DNA from: Paractinoplanes ovalisporus
GTDB taxonomy: Bacteria > Actinomycetota > Actinomycetes > Mycobacteriales > Micromonosporaceae
Reading direction: 5' to 3'
Assembly (NCBI RefSeq): GCF_016834655.1
Contig: NZ_JAENHP010000003.1
Coordinates: 744,001-808,000, forward strand
Length of the DNA stretch: 64,000 bases
Part shown: positions 25,894 through 32,219 of the stretch, in pieces
How the letters are laid out: every line of letters begins with the position of its first letter
Position numbering within the stretch: position 1 is the first letter of the stretch
The notes under the pieces: generated by a model
The model's input: the letters and a program-made list of their open reading frames with translations, nothing else
The model's database searches: none
What the model was told of the DNA's origin: nothing
Program-made: the position numbers and the translations under genes

Positions 25894-26016
25894 TGCGCCT
25901 GCCGAGAAGACATCGGTGGATCCCCTGATCAAACCCTGGGGTCGTGGATCGCGCAGCACTCGCACACAGAACGCGGTCCCGCGGCACTTCCAGACCGGCT
26001 TCCTCGGCCGCGGGCG

Positions 26017-26190
26017 CTGGTTCGGTTGGACGAAGGGCAGATCAGCTGGTCCGGTTGGACGGACGGCAGATCAGCTGGACCGGTTGGACGGACGGCAGAT
26101 CAGCTGGACCGGTTGGACGGACGGCAGATCAGCTGGACCGGTTGGACGGACGGCAGATCAGCTGGACCGGTTGGACGGACGGCAGATCAC
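26017..26190. repeat. 29-bp tandem array (6 copies)
   Basis: Six head-to-tail 29-bp copies run from 26017; copies 3-5 are identical, and 1, 2 and 6 differ by a few bases. The unit ends GGCAGATCAG. There are no spacers, so it is not CRISPR. It lies in a divergent promoter region between the hydrolase and the PCD-glyoxalase gene, and it is the one array here not next to a stop codon. Apart from it and the DnaA boxes I see nothing else in 25894-26351. Confidence 0.9.
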
Positions 26191-26287
26191 CATCACACAA
26201 CACTCACCAAGCTCATTACCCGCCCTGCCAGGGGGCCTCCACCCAAGTCCGATCGTGGCAGATTTGGGCGATCTTCGCGGGGCTGCC

Positions 26288-26313
26288 TGTGGACAACCGC
26301 GAATTGTGGACAG
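26288..26313 (-). promoter_or_regulatory. Pair of DnaA boxes
   Basis: TGTGGACAA (26288-26296) and TGTGGACAG (26305-26313) are the reverse complements of TTGTCCACA and CTGTCCACA, 17 bp apart and in the same orientation. They end 38 bp before the ATG at 26352. The spacing resembles the pair at 10712. Confidence 0.5.
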
Positions 26314-26351
26314 CGCTCGAACTGTCGTACGGGAGTGGCAGGATCCCGGGC

Positions 26352-26987
26352 ATGAGCGAACAGGTGACGCGGCAGGGGGCCTCCGATGCGGTGGCCGGCC
26401 TCGGGTGGCGATACATGCTGGGCACGCTGCGGGCGGCGGTTCCGGTCGGGTCGCTGTTTCAGGGGGCGTCGGTGGCTGCTCAGGCGGTTGCGGTCTGCGG
26501 CGACGAAGCCGACGAGCACCTGTCGGTCGACCTACGGGCCGACCGTGTGGTGCTGACGCTGCAGACCCGCGGACGGGCCACCGTGACCGCGGTCGATGTC
26601 GAGCTGGCTCAGCGGATCAGCTCGTCGGGGCTGCCGACCGGGCCGGCTGGGCTGCAGATGCTCGAGATCGCCGTCGATGCGGTCGACATCGGGGCGGTCC
26701 GGCCGTTCTGGCGGGCCGTCCTGGGTTATGCCGGCGATGACGAGCTCACCGATCCGGCGGGGCGGGGGCCGTCGATCTGGTTTCAGCAGATGGAGGCGCC
26801 GCGGCCGCAGCGCAACCGTATCCACCTCGATGTCTCGGTCGCTCACGACGAGGCGGTGGCGCGGGTGGAGGCGGCGCTGAAGGCGGGCGGGCGCCTGGTG
26901 TCCGACGCCCGCGCGCCCTCGTTCTGGGTGCTGGCCGACCCCGAGGGCAACGAGGCCTGCGTCAGCACCTGGCAGGGACGCGACTGA
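26352..26987 (+). CDS. Pterin carbinolamine dehydratase-like / glyoxalase (VOC) fusion
   Basis: A 211-residue two-domain protein. Residues 1-95 resemble 4a-hydroxytetrahydrobiopterin dehydratase (GLGWRYMLGTLRAAVPVGS, then ADRVVLTLQTRG), though the usual catalytic H-x3-H-H cluster is not visible. Residues 98-211 form a VOC/glyoxalase-like domain (LEIAVDAVDIGAVRPFWRAVLGY, then IHLDVSV and WVLADPEGNEACV). This fusion is widespread in actinobacteria and its function is unknown. Its last codons and stop are repeated downstream in a 21-bp array. Confidence 0.8.
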   Translation: MSEQVTRQGASDAVAGLGWRYMLGTLRAAVPVGSLFQGASVAAQAVAVCGDEADEHLSVDLRADRVVLTLQTRGRATVTAVDVELAQRISSSGLPTGPAGLQMLEIAVDAVDIGAVRPFWRAVLGYAGDDELTDPAGRGPSIWFQQMEAPRPQRNRIHLDVSVAHDEAVARVEAALKAGGRLVSDARAPSFWVLADPEGNEACVSTWQGRD

Positions 26988-27113
26988 GACCGTCCGTGAC
27001 GCGGCTGCGGCCCGCCACAAACACAACTGGGGTCGGCCGCAACGCCGCTGCAGCGCGCCGCAACGCGACTGAGGTCTGTCACGACCGGTCGCAACGCGGC
27101 TGAGCCCCGTTAC
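26977..27113. repeat. 21-bp tandem array (6 degenerate copies) at glyoxalase stop
   Basis: The core [AG]ACGCG[AG]CTGAG recurs at 26977, 26998, 27020, 27041, 27062 and 27093, a period of 21 bp with one 10-bp insertion. The first copy contains the glyoxalase stop (GAC TGA), and two later copies preserve ACTGAGG or GCTGAGC. It lies between convergent genes. Confidence 0.75.
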
Positions 27114-27119
27114 GGGGGT

Positions 27120-27539
27120 TCAGCTGGGATCGATGGGCAGCAGGAAGCAACCGCCGGGGGTTAGCCACGCGGTGGCGTAGCCGTTCCACACGACCCGGTA
27201 CTTCACGACGTTGTAACCGATGACCTTGTCGGCGGTGTATTCGAACACGCCGGAGCCCGCGTCGACGCGGACTGAGGTGTCGGCGCCGTCGTCGCGGAAG
27301 TCGGAGATGTCGATCATGTATTTGGCGTTGCCCTGGCCGGCGAACCGCCAGTACCAGTCGACGGTGGTGAGGATGTCGCCGTTGTCGGCGTAGAACCTGA
27401 TCTTCTGACCGTCGCCTAGTTCCTGGTTGAAGCATGTCGTCCAGCGGCGGAACGCCCACGCCGGCGAGCCGAGCACGAAAATTGACGTCGCCACGATGGT
27501 GACGACTGCTAGGAACCGGGCGATGAACTTCCTGATCAT
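27120..27539 (-). CDS. Small secreted protein of unknown function
   Basis: A 139-residue protein with a typical signal peptide (MIRKFIARFLAVVTIVATSIF, cleavage after SPAWA). The mature part of about 105 residues is rich in aromatic residues and Asp, has two cysteines (one near each end) that could form a disulfide, and contains beta-strand-like segments (YMIDISDF, KYRVVWNGYATAWL). I recognise no family. A purine-rich GGAGAGGTGGG stretch precedes the ATG. It would be exported by Sec. Confidence 0.7.
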   Translation of the reverse strand: MIRKFIARFLAVVTIVATSIFVLGSPAWAFRRWTTCFNQELGDGQKIRFYADNGDILTTVDWYWRFAGQGNAKYMIDISDFRDDGADTSVRVDAGSGVFEYTADKVIGYNVVKYRVVWNGYATAWLTPGGCFLLPIDPS

Positions 27540-27642
27540 GGTGAACCCACCTCTCCGGACCGTCCACATTGAACTTGCTCGATGCTTTCACACATCGGGG
27601 CCCGGTTCCAGCGGGCTGGTCGAGACGAGTCGACGTCTGCGG

Positions 27643-27905
27643 TCGGAAGCCGTCCGCGGTTGGGAGCCGTCCGCGGTTGGGAGCCGTCCGCGGTTGGGAG
27701 CCGTCCGCGGTTGGGAGCCGTCCGCGGTCAGCAGACGTCCGCGGTCAGCAGACGCCCGCCGCCAGGAAACACCCGCCGGCAGGAAACACCCGCCGGCAGG
27801 AAACACCCGCCGGCAGGAAACACCCGCCGGCAGGAAACACCCGCCGGCAGGAAACACCCGCGGTCAAGAGACGCCCGCCGGGAGGAGACGTCCGCGGTCA
27901 GGTCA
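27643..27905. repeat. 17-bp tandem array (about 15 copies) at NB-ARC gene stop
   Basis: About fifteen 17-bp copies run in homogenised blocks: four identical TTGGGAGCCGTCCGCGG, two TCAGCAGACG-type, six CAGGAAACACCCGCCGG and then three diverged. The last units read TCAAGAGACG... and TCAGGTCAGGAGTCG, the latter containing the stop codon (27903-27905) of the adjacent minus-strand gene. It fills most of the 27540-27902 gap. Confidence 0.9.
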
Positions 27906-29318
27906 GGAGTCGTCGGTGGTGGAGAGCCGTTCCTTCAGCCGTACGGCCTGTTCCGGCCAGCCCTCGGCGGCGGCGTAAGCGGCCGCTGCGGACAACACGG
28001 CGGGCTCCTCGTCGGCGGTGACCAGGTGGTCCAGGAGCCGGGTCAGGGCCGCCCGGCGGTCGGCTCGCCGGTCCTCGTCGGCTGCGCGGCCCGCGGCGTA
28101 GACGCGGATCAGGTCGTGCATGGTCCAGCGGCCGGGGCCGGCGGGCTGCAGCAGGTGGTTCCGGGCCAGGTCGCTCAGGTCGTCGTCGCTCGGGTGGTCG
28201 GCCATCGCGGCGGCGGACGCGCGGCTGAGGGCGGGACCGGGGTGCTGGGCCAGCAGCCGGAGCAGGTCGCGGGACGAGGGCTGCAGGTTGCGGTACGACA
28301 CGTCGAGCGCGGCCTGTACGCCGGGGTCGAGGCGGCCGGTGCGGCGGCGTTCGGCCAGCCAGTCGGCGTGGTCGGTGAGCGTCCAGCCGGGGCGCTTGCG
28401 CATGTGCCCGGCCACCAGCGAGAGCGCCAAAGGAAGGTAACCGCAGGTCGCGGCGATGCGGTCGACGGCCTCGGGGTCGGAACCGGCCGGGATCTCGGGC
28501 ACCGCGGCCAGCAGGTAGTCGCGGGCCTGGGCGGGGGTGAACACGTCGACCGGGACGTGCCGCGCGTCGGTCAGGCCGTCGAGGCTCCGGCGGCTGGTGA
28601 TCAGGGTGAGGCTGCCGGGGGTGCCGGGCAGCAGGGGGCGCACCTGGGCCTCGTCGGCCGCGTCGTCGAGCAGGATCAGGGTGCGCGAGCCGGTCAGGCG
28701 CAGCCGGAACGCCGTGGACCGGGCCTCCACGCCGTGCGGCAGGTGCTGACCGGCCATGCCGAGCAGCCGCAGGAAACCGTCGAGCACCGCGCCCGGTTCG
28801 ACCGGTGGCTGGTCGGGGTGGGAGCCGCGCAGGTTGACCACGAGCACCCGGTCGACCGGCTGCGCGGCCGCCAGCTGAAGGGCCAGCTGAGTCTTGCCGG
28901 CGCCGGCCATGCCCGCCAGCACGGTGACCGGCCCGGGGCCGGCGACCGGGCGGGTGAGGTGGCCGGCGGGGACGGGCGGCAGGCTGTTCTGCACCCGCAC
29001 CTGGGCGTCGGCCCGGGTCTCGCCGCTGACCACGCGCAGCGCCTGGCGCCACTGGGTGGTGTAGCCGACGTCGTTGTGCAAGGCTTCGACCACCGCGACC
29101 ACCAGGTCGGGGTCGAGGCGGCGGCGCCCGGCCCGGAAGCAGTCGACGACCGTGGTCTTGCCGACCTGCTCCCCCACCGGCCGCACCGCGTTGACCCGGG
29201 CCGCGATCGTCTCGTACGACGGGTTGCCGGCCCACGTCTTGAGCATGCGCAGGCAGCCCGCGACCTCGTCCAGGGTCTGGGCCTGGCCGGGATCGGGCAG
29301 CACGGCGAACTGCGACAC
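27903..29318 (-). CDS. NB-ARC (STAND) ATPase with N-terminal helix-turn-helix-like domain
   Basis: A 471-residue signal-transduction ATPase. Residues 14-82 resemble the helical HTH-like domain found at the start of many actinobacterial NB-ARC proteins. The NB-ARC domain has Walker A GMAGAGKT (136-143), Walker B LILLDDAADEAQV, sensor LITSRRSLDGL and the GLPL-like GYLPLALSL. The protein ends soon after the winged-helix part (WTMHDLIRVYAAGRA) and lacks the long repeat sensor of full-length relatives, so it is short for the family. GGGAG 5 nt upstream supports the GTG at 29318. Roles range from gene regulation to phage defence; none is shown here. Confidence 0.82.
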   Translation of the reverse strand: MSQFAVLPDPGQAQTLDEVAGCLRMLKTWAGNPSYETIAARVNAVRPVGEQVGKTTVVDCFRAGRRRLDPDLVVAVVEALHNDVGYTTQWRQALRVVSGETRADAQVRVQNSLPPVPAGHLTRPVAGPGPVTVLAGMAGAGKTQLALQLAAAQPVDRVLVVNLRGSHPDQPPVEPGAVLDGFLRLLGMAGQHLPHGVEARSTAFRLRLTGSRTLILLDDAADEAQVRPLLPGTPGSLTLITSRRSLDGLTDARHVPVDVFTPAQARDYLLAAVPEIPAGSDPEAVDRIAATCGYLPLALSLVAGHMRKRPGWTLTDHADWLAERRRTGRLDPGVQAALDVSYRNLQPSSRDLLRLLAQHPGPALSRASAAAMADHPSDDDLSDLARNHLLQPAGPGRWTMHDLIRVYAAGRAADEDRRADRRAALTRLLDHLVTADEEPAVLSAAAAYAAAEGWPEQAVRLKERLSTTDDS

Positions 29319-29526
29319 GGCGGCTCCCGCGGGGGGTCGGGACGTCGGACGAATGACGTTAATGCCTCGGCGCCGCGCGAAGTGTCGCCCGGCGGACATC
29401 CGGATTCGTTCGGATTCCGCATACGGGGGCGGCACGGGCGGCAGAGTGGGGTGTGCCGGACGGATCCGATAACGGGGGGTCGTTCCCGCACGGGGGCGTG
29501 AGCGACACGGTTCTGGACGGCGAGTG

Positions 29527-29559
29527 CCGGGCGTGGCTGCCTTCGAGGCCCACGCCCGG
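29527..29559 (+). terminator. Strong hairpin followed by T-rich tail
   Basis: CCGGGCGTGG (29527-29536) and CCACGCCCGG (29550-29559) form a perfect 10-bp stem with an inner GCCT/AGGC stem, followed by TTCTCTTTT. As an intrinsic terminator it reads on the plus strand, yet no plus-strand gene lies upstream. It could end a small RNA starting after 29320, or terminate TetR transcription on the minus strand without a T-tract. The rest of 29319-29580 shows nothing else I can support. Confidence 0.5.
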
Positions 29560-29580
29560 TTCTCTTTTCCCGCCGGTTGC

Positions 29581-29850
29581 GCCGCCGCGCGGAGCAACCG
29601 GCCTCACGGCGGATGCTCCGCCGCGCCGCGCAACACGGCCCACGCCGCCGCGCCGCGCAACACGGCCCACGCCGCCGCGCCGCGCAACACGGCCCACGCC
29701 GCCGCGCCGCGCAACACGGGCCACGCCGCCGCGCGGAGCAACACGGGCCACGCCGCCGCGCGGAGCAACACGGCCCAGGCCGGTTGCGTCGGAGCGCCGC
29801 GCAACAAGCCTCACGCCGGATGCGCCGCCGCGCCGCGCAGCACGCCGTCG
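29581..29850. repeat. 27-bp tandem array (about 9 copies) entering the TetR gene end
   Basis: The unit is GCCGCGCCGCGCAACACGGC followed by CCACGCC. Six near-identical copies are spaced exactly 27 bp apart, flanked by three diverged ones. The last copies overlap the final codons and the stop codon (29811-29813) of TetR; a second copy of that stop region (TCACGGCGGATGCTCCGCC) occurs at 29604. Reading frames through the array encode only low-complexity repeats. Confidence 0.9.
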
Positions 29851-30434
29851 ACCAGCTTCTCGACGAAGCCCTCGTCGGGCACCCGGGGCTCCCACTTGAA
29901 CAGCCCGTGCATCATCGACGGGCCGCTGAGCATCAGCAGGGTGAGCTCGACGTCGAGGTCGGCCCGCAGCTCCCCGGTCTCGATGCCGCGCCGCAGCACC
30001 GACCGCATGACGTCACGCCGGGGCTCGACGACCGCCTTGTACATCTCCAGGATCGACTCGTCGCGCAGCAGCTCGGGCAGCAGGCAGGCGGTGACCTTGC
30101 TGTAGCCGCGGGCGTGACCGCTGCGGTTGGCCTTGATCAGGGTCACCAGGTCGTCGCGGACCGACTCGCCGGCCGGGTCGGGCACCGGGCCCTTCATCGC
30201 CGCGACGGCGTCGATGACCAGGGCCTCCTTGTTGGGCCAGCGGCGATAGATGGTGGCCTTGCCGACCCCGGCCCGGGCGGCGACCGCCTCGATCGAGATG
30301 GCGGCGACGGTCTGGCCCTCACTGAGCAGATCGAGGACGGCCCGCAGGATCGCCTCGTCAGCCTGGGCGTTGCGGGGCCGGCCAGGAGCCTTGCGCTCCT
30401 GGCCGGTCAACGAGGCAGTGGTCATGGCGTTCAT
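29811..30434 (-). CDS. TetR family regulator
   Basis: A 207-residue repressor with an N-terminal TetR helix-turn-helix (ISIEAVAARAGVGKATIYRRWPNKEAL). The last residues (LRGAAAHPA) are encoded inside the 27-bp repeat array. It lies 13 nt downstream of the drug exporter gene on the same strand and is probably in its operon. Two palindromes upstream of that exporter are its likely operators. An internal ATG at 30425 is an alternative start. Confidence 0.88.
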   Translation of the reverse strand: MNAMTTASLTGQERKAPGRPRNAQADEAILRAVLDLLSEGQTVAAISIEAVAARAGVGKATIYRRWPNKEALVIDAVAAMKGPVPDPAGESVRDDLVTLIKANRSGHARGYSKVTACLLPELLRDESILEMYKAVVEPRRDVMRSVLRRGIETGELRADLDVELTLLMLSGPSMMHGLFKWEPRVPDEGFVEKLVDGVLRGAAAHPA

Positions 30435-30447
30435 TGTTACCGACGCG

Positions 30448-32040
30448 TCACGCCTCGACCAGTTCCACGCCCTGCTCCTCGGCCAGACCCTCGTTGCTGG
30501 TCGGCGCGGGAGCGGAGGCGGGGCGCTTGCCGGGCAGCCAGAGGAGCGCCACCATGGCGCCGAGCAGGGCGAAGACGGCCGAGCCGATCGACGCGTAGTG
30601 CATAGCGTCGAGGAAGGCCGAGTTGGCCTGGCTGATCAGGGCGGGCGCGGCGGCCCCGGCCTGCTCGGCCACCCCGTACGCCCCGGAGATCGACTCGCGG
30701 GCGGCGTCGGCGGCCGGGGCGGGCAGCCCGTCGGTCGCGTCGCCCAGGTTGCTGCGGTAGACCGAGGAGAGCACGGCCCCCAGGACCGCGACGCCGAGGG
30801 CGCCACCGAGCTGGCGGATCGTGTTGCTGACGGCCGAGCCGACGCCGGCCTTCTCGCGGGGCAGCGCCGCCATGATCGACTCGGTGGCGGGCGGCATCAC
30901 GTTGGCCATGCCGACACCCATGACGAAGAACGCCGCGCCGACGATCCAGATCGGGGTGTCCTGGCCGATGAAGATCCAGATCGTCAGGCCGGCCGAGACC
31001 AGCAGCAGGCCGACCGTGCTGACGACCTTGGGGCCGAAGCGCTTGACCATCGCGGCGCTGCGCGGGGCGAAGACCATCTGGGCGACCGCGAACGGGACGA
31101 ACAGCGCACCGGACGCGAGCGGTCCGTAGTCGCGGACCAGCTGCAGATAGAACGCGCCGAAGAACATCGCGCCCATCGCGGCGAAGAAGACCAGCCCGAT
31201 GACGCCGGTCGAGGCCGAGAACGTGCGGTTGCGGAACAGCCGGACGTCGAGCGACGGGAACTCGGTGCGCATCTCCCACCAGACGAACGCGGCCAGGACG
31301 ACCACGGCGCCGGCCAGCGTGCCCCACGACTGCGGGTCGCCGAACCCGGCCTCGCCACCCTCGATCACGCCGTACGTGAGCAGGGTGAGACCGACGATGG
31401 AGAGCAGGACACCCGGGATGTCGATCCGGTTGGGGCGCGGATCGCGGGACTCGGGCACCAGGAAGAGAACGAGGAACACACCGGCGGCGGCGATCGGGAC
31501 GTTGATCAGGAAGACCGAGCCCCACCAGAAGTGCTCGAGGAGCAGACCACCGACGATCGGGCCGATGGCCACCCCGAGGCCGACGGCGCCGGCCCAGATG
31601 CCGATGGCGCGCGGCCGCTCCTGCGGCGTGAAGACGTTCGCGATGATCGAGAGAGTGGCCGGCATGACGGCGGCGGCGCCGAGACCCATCAGCGCGCGGG
31701 CCGCGATCAGCTGGTTGGCGGTGTCGGCATAGCTGGAGACGAGCGAGGCGATCGCGAAGATCGCGAGGCCGGTGACCAGGGTGATGCGGCGGCCGAGGCG
31801 GTCGGCCAGGATGCCGGCGGTGAAGAGCAGACCGGCGAAGACCAGGGTGTACGAGTTGATCGCCCACTCCAGCTCGCTCTGGGTGGCTCCGAGGCCGCGC
31901 TCCGGGTCGGCGATCGTGCGCAGCGCCACGTTGAGGATCGTGTTGTCGAGCACGACCACCAGCAGGCTGATCACCAGCACGCCGAGGATGACCCACCGCC
32001 GGGGGTGACCGGCCGGCGCGGTCGTTGTCTGTGCGTCCAT
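30448..32040 (-). CDS. DHA2-family (EmrB/QacA) multidrug MFS transporter
   Basis: A 530-residue 14-helix exporter. Helix 1 carries VVVLDNTILNVALRTI (DHA2 motif D1), the helix 2-3 loop LADRLGRRITL, and helix 5 GAVGLGVAIGPIVGGLL (motif C of antiporters). The C-terminal SISGAYGVAEQAG loop is typical of actinobacterial members. The start at 32040 was chosen because the family homology begins there. Expression is probably repressed by the following TetR gene through the two palindromes at 32065 and 32119. Confidence 0.92.
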   Translation of the reverse strand: MDAQTTTAPAGHPRRWVILGVLVISLLVVVLDNTILNVALRTIADPERGLGATQSELEWAINSYTLVFAGLLFTAGILADRLGRRITLVTGLAIFAIASLVSSYADTANQLIAARALMGLGAAAVMPATLSIIANVFTPQERPRAIGIWAGAVGLGVAIGPIVGGLLLEHFWWGSVFLINVPIAAAGVFLVLFLVPESRDPRPNRIDIPGVLLSIVGLTLLTYGVIEGGEAGFGDPQSWGTLAGAVVVLAAFVWWEMRTEFPSLDVRLFRNRTFSASTGVIGLVFFAAMGAMFFGAFYLQLVRDYGPLASGALFVPFAVAQMVFAPRSAAMVKRFGPKVVSTVGLLLVSAGLTIWIFIGQDTPIWIVGAAFFVMGVGMANVMPPATESIMAALPREKAGVGSAVSNTIRQLGGALGVAVLGAVLSSVYRSNLGDATDGLPAPAADAARESISGAYGVAEQAGAAAPALISQANSAFLDAMHYASIGSAVFALLGAMVALLWLPGKRPASAPAPTSNEGLAEEQGVELVEA

Positions 32041-32064
32041 CTGGCGTTTCCCCCATATTTCGAA

Positions 32065-32079
32065 ACGGAACTGTTCCGT
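32065..32079. promoter_or_regulatory. TetR-type operator 1 (ACGGAACTGTTCCGT)
   Basis: A perfect inverted repeat with 7-bp arms and one central base, 24 bp upstream of the exporter start. It shares ACGGA/TCCGT half-sites with the second palindrome at 32119. Confidence 0.65.
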
Positions 32080-32118
32080 ATCCGAAGAACAAGCTAGACC
32101 CCCGGAAAGCGAAACGGA

Positions 32119-32128
32119 ACGGATCCGT
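32119..32128. promoter_or_regulatory. TetR-type operator 2 (ACGGATCCGT)
   Basis: A perfect 10-bp palindrome inside GAAACGGAACGGATCCGTATCGG. It is spaced about 50 bp from operator 1, near the promoter region of the divergent GGDEF-EAL gene, which could therefore be affected too. Confidence 0.55.
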
Positions 32129-32219
32129 ATCGGAATGTGTCGGCGGTCACTGCACGCCGCAACCGGGCTGCACCCGGCGCGCCCTCCAGCCCGCAACACG
32201 GCGAACCGAAGTTGAGCGC

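Noticed and set aside
26017..26190. Possible CRISPR array (29-bp repeats)
   Set aside because: The units are directly adjacent with no spacers and there are no cas genes.
29430..29480. 6C-type regulatory RNA on the minus strand (C-rich loops)
   Set aside because: C-runs are present but the stems are only three to four base pairs and the terminator-like hairpin lies on the other strand.
27582..29501. A 639-codon plus-strand frame opposite the NB-ARC gene
   Set aside because: It is the antisense shadow of a gene with clear motifs and begins inside a 17-bp repeat array.
29577..29900. Several long open frames through the 27-bp array on both strands
   Set aside because: They encode only the repeat unit over and over and owe their length to a unit divisible by three and lacking stops.
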